Positions 8,057 through 16,049 of a DNA stretch of 27,951 nt are shown here, in pieces. Origin of the DNA: Desulfoplanes sp. (GTDB taxonomy: Bacteria; Desulfobacterota; Desulfovibrionia; Desulfovibrionales; Desulfomicrobiaceae); contig JAQVZR010000001.1 in the NCBI GenBank assembly GCA_028708105.1, forward strand, positions 1 through 27,951. The letters are read 5' to 3'. Positions within the stretch are counted from its first letter, which is position 1; each line of letters opens with the position of its first letter. The position numbers were made by a program, and so were the translations under genes. Below the pieces are notes generated by a model, which worked only from the letters and a program-made list of their open reading frames with translations, was not told the origin of the DNA and searched no databases.

Positions 8057-8251
8057 AACCAAACCCAGTTTCAGACCCATAGTTTTCGAACAGGTTATCA
8101 CTGTTCAATTCTTTTTTCACCGCGAAGGGCACGAAGGAACGCGAAGGGTGAAGAATCTGGGATAGATTGAGCTTTATTTTGTTGCTTTTCTTCGTGTTCC
8201 TTAGCGTTCTTCGCGGTGAAAAAAACTCAATCCCTCAAACGTGGTTTGGTT
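8057..8251 (+). mobile_element. MITE-like element, copy 1 (195 bp)
   Basis: This 195-bp unit is identical, as far as I can read, to copy 2 at 13439-13633. It begins AACCAAACC and ends GGTTTGGTT, a 9-bp perfect terminal inverted repeat extending to about 15 of 18 matches. It is flanked by a 2-bp direct repeat, CA (8055-8056 and 8252-8253). Inside, CACCGCGAAG and CTTCGCGGTG form the start of a long imperfect hairpin. It encodes no transposase. The short open frame it contributes (from 8167) runs into the downstream gene and is not its true start. The CACCGCGAAG-type core resembles repeats I associate with many proteobacterial genomes; that comparison is from memory. Confidence 0.8.
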
Positions 8252-8313
8252 CAGTACGAATTCATCAATTGTTTTTACAATGCGTCCCGACGCCTTCGGG
8301 ATGGAGTAGCGCC

Positions 8314-9210
8314 ATGTCTTTTTCTTCTTTTGTGGATGCCTTCCGGATTGCTGATGCAACCTTTGCCGCCGCGTATGACACCCTGGGCGATAAACGGCGT
8401 AGTGTGCTCAAAAAATGGATTTCTCAGTTGTATCTTTTTTGGGGCAGGGATCGCTCCCTTTGCCGGACACAGATCCAGCAGTGGGATCAGGGCATCACCA
8501 CGCATGAGTGCGTTCGTCCCCTGGACTGGACGCTCTTTGTTCTCTCTCCGGACTTTTCTTCGCCGGCCCAGTTGCTGGCAGCGCTGTTGCCTGCTCTGCT
8601 GGCGGGCGTTCCCCGGGTTGTTGTAGCCCGGGAAGAGACAAAAATTCCTTTCCCCGCGCCTCTCCTGGCTTGTATGGAACTTGCCGGGCAGGAATTGGTT
8701 CTGGAAATGAATGCTGCTTCCATCCTTGAAATGACCGGCGCTATGTTTGCAGAAAGCCGCCGGGGCAAGGTGTGCTTTCTGGGGAAATCCCCTGTGATGA
8801 CTTCCGTGCGCAATCTGCTTCCTGAACGAGCCTTTTTGGGCCTGGCCACCTCCGGGACCACAGGGGGGATATGGTTTGATGGCTGTGCTCAATGGGATAC
8901 GCAAACCCTTGCCTGGACTCTTCCGGATACGGTTTTTTGCGTTGGAGGTGACGTGCCGGAATCTATGGATACCGGGCTGAAGATGAGAGCTCATAGCAGC
9001 TCCGAAAAAGATTTTTGGACCCAGGATTTTGATGTGTTATACACTTCGGACCCCTCCAGCCAAGGGAGATGCCCCTGTGTATTCGGCCCTGGTCAGGAAG
9101 GCGGATGGTTCTGGCCTGATCTGACACCGAGAGTATTTATGGACACCGCCATGAGCTGGCAGGCGGACATGATAGAACAGGTGGAGGAGGACGATAATGG
9201 CCTCGTATAG
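8314..9210 (+). CDS. Conserved-looking protein of unknown function, upstream of an EF-G paralogue
   Basis: The protein has 298 residues. ATG 8314 is chosen because GGAG (8303-8306) lies 7 nt upstream; the frame remains open to 8167, but that extension comes from the MITE-like repeat. I do not recognise the family securely. The region PAQLLAALLPALLAGVPRVVVARE (residues ~85-108) followed by an acidic segment recalls the 'P-x-x-x-AGV-x-x-I-V-V' strand-helix pattern of histidinol dehydrogenase and acyl-CoA reductase/aldehyde dehydrogenase folds, but the catalytic motifs are not evident. LGLATSGTTGG may be a glycine-rich loop. It is soluble, without signal peptide. The last 14 nt overlap the EF-G-like gene, so the two are translationally coupled. 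A hairpin (TCCCGA/TCGGGA, near 8285-8301) touches its ribosome binding site. Confidence 0.7.
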   Translation: MSFSSFVDAFRIADATFAAAYDTLGDKRRSVLKKWISQLYLFWGRDRSLCRTQIQQWDQGITTHECVRPLDWTLFVLSPDFSSPAQLLAALLPALLAGVPRVVVAREETKIPFPAPLLACMELAGQELVLEMNAASILEMTGAMFAESRRGKVCFLGKSPVMTSVRNLLPERAFLGLATSGTTGGIWFDGCAQWDTQTLAWTLPDTVFCVGGDVPESMDTGLKMRAHSSSEKDFWTQDFDVLYTSDPSSQGRCPCVFGPGQEGGWFWPDLTPRVFMDTAMSWQADMIEQVEEDDNGLV

Positions 9211-11236
9211 AGATACTTTGGCACTTCTTCGTAATATTGGGATTATTGCGCATATTGATGCGGGAAAAACCACCTTGACCGAACGTATTTTGTATTACAC
9301 CGGCTGCATCCATCGCATGGGTGAAGTCCATGACGGCAATGCAACCATGGACTTTTTGCCTGAAGAACAGGAGCGGGGCATAACGATCGCCTCGGCGTGT
9401 ACGTCGTGTGTTTGGGACGGTCACCACATCAATATTATTGATACTCCGGGTCATGTGGATTTTACGATTGAAGTGGATCGATCGTTGCGTGTTCTGGACG
9501 GAGTGGTGGGGGTTTTTTGTGCGGTAGGAGGTGTCGAGCCCCAGAGTGAAACCGTATGGAGACAGTCCAACACCTATCAGATTCCCAAAATGGCCTTTAT
9601 CAACAAGATGGATCGACCTGGAGCAGATTTTTCCGGTGTACTTACATCTATGCGTGAAAAGCTGGGTGCCCTTCCCCTGCCCCTGCAGATTCCCGTGGGA
9701 GAGGGGAGCGATTTCTGTGGTGTGATCGACCTTTTACAGATGCAAAAAATAGTATTTGATCCTGCGACACAGGGTGAAAAATACGTAACTCTTCCTCTGG
9801 ATGAAAGCGAACGTTTGATGGCTGAATCCTGGCATGATCAGCTCATGGAAATGCTTTCTGAGGACCATGATGACATTATGGAAATGTATCTGTCCGGGAA
9901 AGAGGTCCCCGTGTCCCGCCTTAAAGAAGCCATCCGTGAGGGAACACTGGCCATGACCTTTGTGCCTGTGTATGCAGGTTCTGCTCTCAAGAACATCGGT
10001 GTGCAGCCTTTTTTGGACGGAGTTAATGCCTTTTTACCTTCGCCCCTGGATGTCCGACCCGCCCAGGGCATTGATCCCTTGACCCATACACAAAAAAGTT
10101 TCGAGCCCGCAGCGAATGCTCCCCTGTCGGCCCTGGCGTTCAAGGTAAATATGTCCACTGGCCGCAAGATTGTACTCCTGCGTATATATTCGGGCACACT
10201 CAAAGCCGGTGATATTGTGTACAATGCTACCCGGGGGGTGAGCGAGAGGGTGTCCCGACTGTTTACCCTGCATGCCGATCACCAGGAAAAAATTCTTGAA
10301 GCCCGTGCCGGACAAATCGTTGCGGCTGCGGGCATGAAAGAGACCAAAACCGCAGATACGCTGTGTTCCGCAGCTGATCCTTTGATCCTGGAACGGATCA
10401 GCGAGTATAAGCCGGTTATTTCCTTGGCCCTGGAACCTAAAAATTCAGGTGAAGAAAAAAAACTTGAGCAGGCCCTGGATCAGGTGAGTCAGGAAGATCC
10501 GACCCTGGTTGTGGACCGGGACAAGGATACCAACCAGATCATCCTGTCGGGAATGGGTGAACTTCATCTGGATGTCGTACTGGAACGGCTCCGTCGGGAG
10601 TTCAAGGTTGAACTCCGGTCGGGAAGGCCTCAGGTGGTCTACCAGGAAACCATTGCCGGGACCTGCGAGGCATCGGGTGAGTTTGAGCGGCAACTGGGCG
10701 ATGAATTCCATTATGGCTGGGTACGACTGGCTGTGGAACCTCTACCGCGTGGCCAGGGGAATTCGATCCGCTGTGAACTGGATGAGAACACGTGGCCCCA
10801 ACGTTTTATTGATGCGGGAATCCAGGGAATTGAAGATGGGATGCAAAGCGGCGTGCTTAAAGGGTATCCGGTCCAGGATGTCCGGGTTCGGATTTTGGAA
10901 TTTACCGCAAAAAATCAGCCTGGATCAGAAGTGGGATTCCGGATGGCTGCCGTGGCGGCATTGAAAAAAGCCCTGTCCGGAGCAGCCCCCCTGCTTTTAG
11001 AACCGATTATGGCTGTGGAGATTGGTGTTCCTGAAGAATTTGTGGGAGAGTGTATCAGTCTGCTTGGTGCCAAAGGGGCCAAAATAGAAAATCTGTTTGA
11101 CCGTGCCGGGCAGAAGAGCATCCAGGCGCTGGCACCGCTGGGACGGATGTTCGGATTTTCCACGGCCCTGCGTTCGGCCACCCAGGGTCGGGCTGGGCTG
11201 AGTATGACCTTTGACCGTTTTGATGTTCTGGTTTGA
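9197..11236 (+). CDS. fusA2: Elongation factor G paralogue (EF-G2 type translational GTPase)
   Basis: This 679-residue GTPase has the full EF-G domain order. The G motifs are AHIDAGKTT (residues 18-26), RGITI in switch I, DTPGH, NKMD and a GSALKN G5 motif. Domain II (KIVLLRIYSGTLKAGD), domain III (EDPTLVVDRDKDTNQ, GMGELHLDV), domain IV and domain V (LEPIMAVEIGVPEEFVG, GRAGLSMTFDRFDVL) follow. EF-G drives translocation and ribosome recycling. Slight differences from canonical EF-G (SACTS for TSAAT after switch I) and the setting next to an unknown protein rather than rpsL-rpsG-tuf suggest the second paralogue found in many bacteria, whose role is less defined. A strong ribosome binding site GGAGGAGG (9183-9190) precedes ATG 9197. 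Calling it the paralogue rather than the main EF-G is inference. Confidence 0.88.
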   Translation: MASYRDTLALLRNIGIIAHIDAGKTTLTERILYYTGCIHRMGEVHDGNATMDFLPEEQERGITIASACTSCVWDGHHINIIDTPGHVDFTIEVDRSLRVLDGVVGVFCAVGGVEPQSETVWRQSNTYQIPKMAFINKMDRPGADFSGVLTSMREKLGALPLPLQIPVGEGSDFCGVIDLLQMQKIVFDPATQGEKYVTLPLDESERLMAESWHDQLMEMLSEDHDDIMEMYLSGKEVPVSRLKEAIREGTLAMTFVPVYAGSALKNIGVQPFLDGVNAFLPSPLDVRPAQGIDPLTHTQKSFEPAANAPLSALAFKVNMSTGRKIVLLRIYSGTLKAGDIVYNATRGVSERVSRLFTLHADHQEKILEARAGQIVAAAGMKETKTADTLCSAADPLILERISEYKPVISLALEPKNSGEEKKLEQALDQVSQEDPTLVVDRDKDTNQIILSGMGELHLDVVLERLRREFKVELRSGRPQVVYQETIAGTCEASGEFERQLGDEFHYGWVRLAVEPLPRGQGNSIRCELDENTWPQRFIDAGIQGIEDGMQSGVLKGYPVQDVRVRILEFTAKNQPGSEVGFRMAAVAALKKALSGAAPLLLEPIMAVEIGVPEEFVGECISLLGAKGAKIENLFDRAGQKSIQALAPLGRMFGFSTALRSATQGRAGLSMTFDRFDVLV

Positions 11237-11558
11237 TATGTTACGTGGGTCGAGATGGAAGCATCCCTGCATCCGGTGCGGCTCGGAAGCGCTTTTTGTT
11301 TGCAGTGACGTGCAAGATCATTTTTTTCAAAGGGCAGTCATTGTGTTTTTCTCATACTATGTTATTGGTACTGTACTGTCGGGGTGTTGATCCTGGACTG
11401 AGAAATTTTTTACCATACGACGGTAAAAAAAATCAGAAGTTTGACCCAGGTCAAGGCGGGGAGCACGCTTTGAGGTAGTGTATCTTTACCGCGGGCAAAC
11501 ACCGCGATGAAACATAACGAACGAACCGCAATAGTTATATTATAACCGGGAGGAAACT
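11237..11558 (+). promoter_or_regulatory. hcp upstream region with several inverted repeats
   Basis: This 322-bp gap holds no gene. From left to right it contains an inverted repeat TTTTTTACC-N7-GGTAAAAAA (11406-11430), the HcpR-type palindrome at 11441-11454, a possible -10 TATCTT (11481-11486), a short hairpin CGCGG/CCGCG (11490-11506), and a 13-bp palindrome GTTATA-T-TATAAC (11534-11546) just before the hcp ribosome binding site. No clear terminator for the EF-G gene is visible. Confidence 0.6.
11441..11454. promoter_or_regulatory. HcpR-type (CRP/FNR family) operator upstream of hcp
   Basis: TTGACCCAGGTCAA is a near-perfect 14-bp palindrome matching the published Desulfovibrio HcpR consensus as I recall it, wTTGACnnnnGTCAAw. 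The -10-like TATCTT at 11481-11486 would put the site centre about 45 bp before transcription start, suitable for class II activation. In Desulfovibrio HcpR controls hcp in response to nitrosative stress. Site to gene distance is 104 bp. Confidence 0.75.
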
Positions 11559-13211
11559 ATGTTTTGTTTTCAATGTCAGGAAACCGCAAAAAATCAAGGT
11601 TGTACCGTGCGAGGTATGTGTGGCAAGGTTGAAGAAACCGCCAATCTTCAGGATCTGCTTATTTTCGTGACCAGGGGTATCGCTTTTTACGGTGAAAAGG
11701 CCAAAGAACTGGGGCTTTCCATCCAGAAGGAAGGGCATTTTATTGGACAGGCCCTTTTTGCCACCATCACCAATGCCAATTGGGATGATGACCGCTTTAT
11801 CGCTCTGGTCAGGGAAGGTTTGAAACTCCGCGATGCCCTCAAAGCCAGAGTTCTCGCCAAGCAGTCCGACGTTCTGGCTGGCGACCTCCCGGACGCGGCC
11901 ACCTGGACTTCTGACAGTCCGGAGGAATTTGCTGCCAAGGCCAAAGAAGTGGGAGTGCTTTCCACAGCTAATGAAGATGTCCGCTCTCTGCGTGAACTTC
12001 TGGTCATCGGTCTCAAAGGCATTGCTGCCTACGGCGATCATGCCGCGGTTCTTGGTTTTGAAAAAGAAGACATTTATGAATTCTACATGGAGGCCCTGGC
12101 TTCAACCACCAAGGAGCTTTCTGTTGACGAGATGGTGGCCATGGTCATGAAGGCCGGCGACACCGCCGTGAACACCATGGCCCTCCTGGATGAAGCCAAT
12201 ACCAAGACCTATGGCAATCCTGAGATTTCTGAAGTCAATCTGGGGGTGCGTTCCAATCCCGGCATCCTCATCAGCGGTCATGATCTTAAAGACATGGAAG
12301 AATTGTTGAAGCAGACCGAAGGCACCGGCGTGGATGTGTACACCCATGGTGAAATGCTCCCGGCCAATTATTATCCTGCTTTCAAAAAGTATGATAACTT
12401 TGTAGGCAACTACGGCGGTTCCTGGTGGCATCAGAACGAAGAGTTCGAGTCCTTTAACGGTCCTATTCTCATGACCACCAACTGCCTGGTGCCCTTTAAG
12501 AAAAAGAATACCTATCAGGACCGGATCTATACCACAGGCATGACCGGGTACCCGGGCGTTCCCCATATCGCAGACCGGGACGAAGACGGGGTGAAGGATT
12601 TTTCCCAGATCATTGAACAGGCCAAAAAATGTGATTCTCCCACGGAGATTGAGACCGGGAAGATCGTGGGCGGATTTGCGCACCATCAGGTTCTGGCCCT
12701 GGCCGATAAGATTGTGGAAGCGGTCAAGTCCGGTGCCATCAAGCGTTTTGTCGTTATGGCCGGTTGTGATGGCCGTCAGAAAGACAGAGGCTATTACACC
12801 GAGGTGGCCGAGACCCTGCCCAAAGATACCGTCATCCTCACGGCCGGTTGCGCCAAATACCGGTACAACAAGCTCAATCTTGGTGATATCGGCGGTATTC
12901 CCCGCGTGTTGGACGCCGGACAGTGCAATGACTCCTATTCTCTGGCCGTCATTGCTCTGAAGCTCAAAGAGGTTTTTTGCCTGGATGATATCAATGACCT
13001 GCCCATCTCCTACGACATTGCCTGGTATGAGCAGAAGGCCGTGGCCGTTCTCCTGGCTCTGCTAGCCCTGGGTGTCAAAGGCATCCGCCTTGGACCCACC
13101 CTGCCCGCGTTCCTGTCTCCCAATGTGGCCAAGGTGCTGGTGGAAAATTTTAATATCAAGCCCATCGGCGATGTTGCCGGTGATGTAGCAGCCATGATGG
13201 CCGGAAACTAA
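11559..13211 (+). CDS. hcp: Hydroxylamine reductase / hybrid-cluster protein, class I
   Basis: Hcp carries a [4Fe-4S] cluster and a hybrid Fe-S-O cluster. It reduces hydroxylamine in vitro, and in cells it acts as an NO reductase or S-nitrosylase in nitrosative-stress defence. The 550-residue protein has the class I N-terminal cysteine pattern Cys3, Cys6, Cys15, Cys21. The hybrid-cluster ligands known in D. vulgaris are all recognisable: His in SGHD, Glu in THGEM, and Cys in [26 protein letters not shown] and [10 protein letters not shown], plus Glu and Lys in WYEQKAVA. Length matches the family (about 553). ATG 11559 follows a strong GGGAGG. No hcr reductase gene is adjacent. A strong terminator follows. 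Confidence 0.97.
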   Translation: MFCFQCQETAKNQGCTVRGMCGKVEETANLQDLLIFVTRGIAFYGEKAKELGLSIQKEGHFIGQALFATITNANWDDDRFIALVREGLKLRDALKARVLAKQSDVLAGDLPDAATWTSDSPEEFAAKAKEVGVLSTANEDVRSLRELLVIGLKGIAAYGDHAAVLGFEKEDIYEFYMEALASTTKELSVDEMVAMVMKAGDTAVNTMALLDEANTKTYGNPEISEVNLGVRSNPGILISGHDLKDMEELLKQTEGTGVDVYTHGEMLPANYYPAFKKYDNFVGNYGGSWWHQNEEFESFNGPILMTTNCLVPFKKKNTYQDRIYTTGMTGYPGVPHIADRDEDGVKDFSQIIEQAKKCDSPTEIETGKIVGGFAHHQVLALADKIVEAVKSGAIKRFVVMAGCDGRQKDRGYYTEVAETLPKDTVILTAGCAKYRYNKLNLGDIGGIPRVLDAGQCNDSYSLAVIALKLKEVFCLDDINDLPISYDIAWYEQKAVAVLLALLALGVKGIRLGPTLPAFLSPNVAKVLVENFNIKPIGDVAGDVAAMMAGN

Positions 13212-13245
13212 TCCCCACCGGCTCATAGAACCTACCGGACGAACG

Positions 13246-13288
13246 AAGCCCGCCGCTCAGGAATATATTCCGGGCGGCGGGCTTTTTT
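13246..13288 (+). terminator. Rho-independent terminator after hcp
   Basis: AAGCCCGCCG (13246-13255) pairs with CGGCGGGCTT (13275-13284), followed by TTTT. The apical part contains the palindrome GGAATATATTCC. Confidence 0.95.
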
Positions 13289-13616
13289 ATTGGGGCCTCT
13301 TATCGGGAAAGGTGGACGTGGGCTCTATTATAGCGTGATTTTGGTCCCCCAGCAGCTTGAGGAATCTGTCCTCCCCGCCAGGTGGGGTGCTGTGGCCAGA
13401 ATTTGGGGGCCATGACAAGTCTTCAAGGTTATTTATTAAACCAAACCCAGTTTCAGACCCATAGTTTTCGAACAGGTTATCACTGTTCAATTCTTTTTTC
13501 ACCGCGAAGGGCACGAAGGAACGCGAAGGGTGAAGAATCTGGGATAGATTGAGCTTTATTTTGTTGCTTTTCTTCGTGTTCCTTAGCGTTCTTCGCGGTG
13601 AAAAAAACTCAATCCC
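13289..13616. other. Intergenic region between convergent hcp and thioesterase genes
   Basis: About 150 bp (13289-13438) contain no recognisable gene or strong terminator; a short CCCC/GGGG hairpin lies near 13373-13387. The rest (13439-13616) is most of MITE-like copy 2. The plus frame 13549-13938 runs through the repeat and the antisense of the thioesterase gene and is a shadow. Confidence 0.5.
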
Positions 13617-13633
13617 TCAAACGTGGTTTGGTT
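13439..13633 (+). mobile_element. MITE-like element, copy 2 (195 bp)
   Basis: This copy reads identical to copy 1 over all 195 bases, in the same orientation, offset by 5382 bp. It is flanked by TA on both sides (13437-13438 and 13634-13635), the target duplication expected for IS630/Tc1-mariner-type mobilisation. Its right end supplies the last codons and stop of the acyl-ACP thioesterase gene on the minus strand. Identity of the copies implies a recent insertion or gene conversion. Confidence 0.85.
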
Positions 13634-14411
13634 TAGCAGGTAGTATTGTTTCCTTGTCGCTCCATACCGTTGTAAGGCGCGCTGTTTCCGTGAGATCACT
13701 GGCACGTGTGAGGCTGTGCTGCCAAGTGAGGGGGTCGTCCTGGGAGGGTACGCAGGCTGTTGTGATGGATGCGGATTGGGTGATTTCGCTGCGAAAGAGG
13801 ATATCCAGCCGGGAGAGGGTGTGGGTGCGTCGAAAATCATGGGGGAGCGCTTCCAGCGCCCATGCGACAAAATGGACATTATTCACATGGTGGTTGAAGT
13901 CCAGGTCAGAAAATCGGGGAGTGATGGACGCGGAGTAAAGGGGAACTGTGAGTTTTGCGATCGTCCTGGAGGGGAATTCAAGGGCTTGGGGAAATTTTTG
14001 GGGGATCAGGCGCAGTAATGCTTCCGGTAGATCGGTCATCCGTCGGGTGGTAAGATCCATAACCGGCCAGGCGCTGGTGCACCGGGCAATGGTATGCCCC
14101 TGAGCATCCTCGAGTTGGAAGTCTCTGAACGCGGTCCGGTGTCTGGGGGGCAGGAGCCAGGTGATCACGCGGACTTTTTCTTCGGCCAGCGGATAGCGCT
14201 CAACCTGAAGACAGAGACGTGACAAGACCCAGCCAATTCCGTATTTTTTGAGGTTGTCAGGATGGAATCCGAGAATCCGGGCATGCAGAGCTGCTGCTTC
14301 CTGGAAATAATTGATCAGGGAGATGATGGTGGCCCGACCCTCGGGATCAGCCTCGTACATCCGGACCGGATAGAATGCCGATGTGTAAATGGGGGATGGA
14401 ACTGAGTCCAT
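13617..14411 (-). CDS. Acyl-ACP thioesterase family protein
   Basis: This 264-residue double hot-dog protein would hydrolyse acyl-ACP (or acyl-CoA) to release fatty acid. The N-terminal hot-dog holds YPVRMYEADPEGRATIISLINYFQEAA with the central helix. The C-terminal half carries the catalytic-type motif DLDFNHHVNN (Asp171, Asn173, His175) and a following W, as in plant FatA/FatB 'DxNxHVNN'. The ribosome binding site GGAGGT precedes ATG 14411, and the gene lies 18 nt after the radical SAM gene, so they are co-transcribed. The final five codons (KPNHV) and TGA lie inside MITE-like copy 2. Removing the element and one TA restores a tail of Asn-Lys-stop, so the enzyme is probably intact. Substrate preference cannot be told. 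Confidence 0.85.
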   Translation of the reverse strand: MDSVPSPIYTSAFYPVRMYEADPEGRATIISLINYFQEAAALHARILGFHPDNLKKYGIGWVLSRLCLQVERYPLAEEKVRVITWLLPPRHRTAFRDFQLEDAQGHTIARCTSAWPVMDLTTRRMTDLPEALLRLIPQKFPQALEFPSRTIAKLTVPLYSASITPRFSDLDFNHHVNNVHFVAWALEALPHDFRRTHTLSRLDILFRSEITQSASITTACVPSQDDPLTWQHSLTRASDLTETARLTTVWSDKETILPAKPNHV

Positions 14412-14429
14412 GTAACTGCGTACCTCCGG

Positions 14430-15692
14430 TTATCCCAGATACGGATTGAAATATCCGAATTTGATCCACGGACAGTTCTTTTTGATCCGTTTCATAAAAT
14501 TTTTAAGGCCCATAATAGGGCTTTGGGGGTCCTGGGGCAGACGGGAGAGATAGATCTCCGGGTCCAGACTGAGGTTGCGCATCTGGATGAGGTCGGCCTT
14601 TGTGTCCTGGAGAAATCCGATGAGAGCCGTCAGTTCATCCTCCGTGTCATTGATGCCGGGGAAGAAGAGGTAATTCAGGGAAACAAAAAGGCTGTGGGCT
14701 TTAGCCTGGCGGATGGTTTCTTTTACGTCGGAAAAGGTGAAGCTGGCCGGTCGGTAATAGCTGTTGTAATAGGATTCCCGAGCGCTGTTGATGCTTGCGC
14801 GGATGGAAGAGAGCCCTGCTTTGGCCAGGGGGTCAATGCTTTGGGGCAGGCTGGCGTTGGTGTTGATATTGATCGTACCTGGTCCGCCCTGGGAGCGGAA
14901 GAGGCTGATGGCTTTGCATAGCAGTTTTGTTTCTGTCAGCGGTTCACCTTCGCATCCCTGACCAAAAGAATAGATGGGTCGTTTTTCCCGGGTACTGTGA
15001 TGGAACATGATTTCGCAGATTTCTTTGGCCGTGGGCTGGAAAGATATCCGGTTTTGGGATGAGGGGAAGCCCGAATCTTCAGGCTGAAGAGAGATGCATC
15101 CCACGCACCGGGCGTTACAGATCCGTGAGGTGGGCAGGGGAGCCTCGAATCTTCCTAGGGCAAAGTTTTTGGCTGCAGGACAACCATAGGTGAGAGCACA
15201 TTTGGCTAGATGTGTTACAAGACGGTTGTCAGGGAATTTTTTCATCAGTTTTCTGGCCCCGTCATCAATGCGTTCGCAAGGGATGGAGGAAAAAACCTGA
15301 CGGCGGTCTGTATCCACTTGCCTGGCCGTGACCCAGAATTTACCGTTGGCATACCCCACGGCTCCATAGGCAAAAAGGGGCAAAGTGGGAGCATCTTGTT
15401 GGGTTGTGTAAGCCGATGATGCTGATAATGTGTATCCAGGGCACACAAATCCCGCTACAGCTGTACCATCCTCAATGGCCTCCGTCTGACCCGTTTCGGG
15501 ATCAAGTCCCAGCGCGTCGCGTTGGGGAAGGAGATACAGATCGCTTTCTTCGGGAAGGGCGATGAGTTCGTCCGGCCGTGGCAGGGTAAGCTGGTTGCCC
15601 CGTTTACAGAGCATGAGCAGGTCTGGATGATCATAAATGTTGCCGTCGTTATCGGCGAACAGGGCATGGGGGGTGATGGGATTTTTGGCCAT
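14430..15692 (-). CDS. Radical SAM protein
   Basis: The protein has 420 residues, starting at ATG 15692. The radical SAM [4Fe-4S] motif is C-N-A-R-C-V-G-C (Cys192, Cys196, Cys199), preceded by an unusual ~190-residue N-terminal region with its own cysteines (C84, C139, C165, C171). After the motif come FGQGCEGEPLTE (the GGEP-like SAM-binding segment), NINTNASLP, GLSSIRASINS and VSLNYLFFPGINDTEDE, normal TIM-barrel landmarks of the family. No second clear SPASM-type cysteine set is visible at the C terminus. The substrate is unknown. It is followed after 18 nt by the acyl-ACP thioesterase, hinting at a shared operon but not a shared reaction. Confidence 0.88.
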   Translation of the reverse strand: MAKNPITPHALFADNDGNIYDHPDLLMLCKRGNQLTLPRPDELIALPEESDLYLLPQRDALGLDPETGQTEAIEDGTAVAGFVCPGYTLSASSAYTTQQDAPTLPLFAYGAVGYANGKFWVTARQVDTDRRQVFSSIPCERIDDGARKLMKKFPDNRLVTHLAKCALTYGCPAAKNFALGRFEAPLPTSRICNARCVGCISLQPEDSGFPSSQNRISFQPTAKEICEIMFHHSTREKRPIYSFGQGCEGEPLTETKLLCKAISLFRSQGGPGTININTNASLPQSIDPLAKAGLSSIRASINSARESYYNSYYRPASFTFSDVKETIRQAKAHSLFVSLNYLFFPGINDTEDELTALIGFLQDTKADLIQMRNLSLDPEIYLSRLPQDPQSPIMGLKNFMKRIKKNCPWIKFGYFNPYLG

Positions 15693-15753
15693 GGATATTC
15701 AGGTCTCGGAAGATGTGACGTAATGGGTTGGAAGAAAAGCATTTTCTGTATGT

Positions 15754-15782
15754 GCTATACTGGATTGCAGATGGAAATGCAA
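15754..15782 (-). promoter_or_regulatory. Possible promoter of the radical SAM-thioesterase operon
   Basis: On the minus strand TTGCAT (plus 15777-15782), a 17-bp spacer and TATAGC (plus 15754-15759) precede the radical SAM start by about 60 bp. An inverted repeat TTGCA-N8-TGCAA (15765-15782) overlaps the -35 and could be an operator. Matches to consensus are moderate. Confidence 0.4.
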
Positions 15783-15981
15783 AAAAAGAATCAGCACGGC
15801 CCACGATATTCATATGCAGGTTTTTCCGGTGTCCAGCGGGCAACGTTGTTTTGCCTTCCGTTGGTGGGATGAGGGCTCTTTGAGCCTCGCCTCAGTCCGG
15901 TATGGGCACAGATATCACACGGGAGAGATGTCAGAGCTATGTTGTTGCCAGACACGGGGATAGCTTGTGCGGACCCGTCAA
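15783..15981. other. Spacer between the rpsI terminator and the radical SAM promoter
   Basis: Together with 15693-15782 and 15982-16049 this forms a 357-bp gap between genes. Apart from the rpsI terminator and the promoter candidate I see no gene; short plus-strand frames here (for example 15902-16132) overlap rpsI antisense and are shadows. Confidence 0.4.
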
Positions 15982-16011
15982 TAAAAAAGGCAGGACACGG
16001 ATGCCCTGCCT
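15982..16011 (-). terminator. Rho-independent terminator after rpsI
   Basis: On the minus strand AGGCAGG (plus 16005-16011) pairs with CCTGCCT (plus 15988-15994), followed by a T run (plus 15983-15988). Confidence 0.85.
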
Positions 16012-16049
16012 CTTGATGTGCATGATGATGGTACAGCAGCCTTGTCGGC

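Noticed and set aside
11405-11433. The A/T-rich inverted repeat as a terminator of the EF-G gene
   Set aside because: The T-run lies in the 5' arm and no U-tract follows the stem on either strand, so it does not fit a rho-independent terminator.
13549-13938. Plus-strand ORF starting with the same peptide as the frame at 8167
   Set aside because: The shared start is the MITE-like repeat, and the remainder is antisense to the thioesterase.
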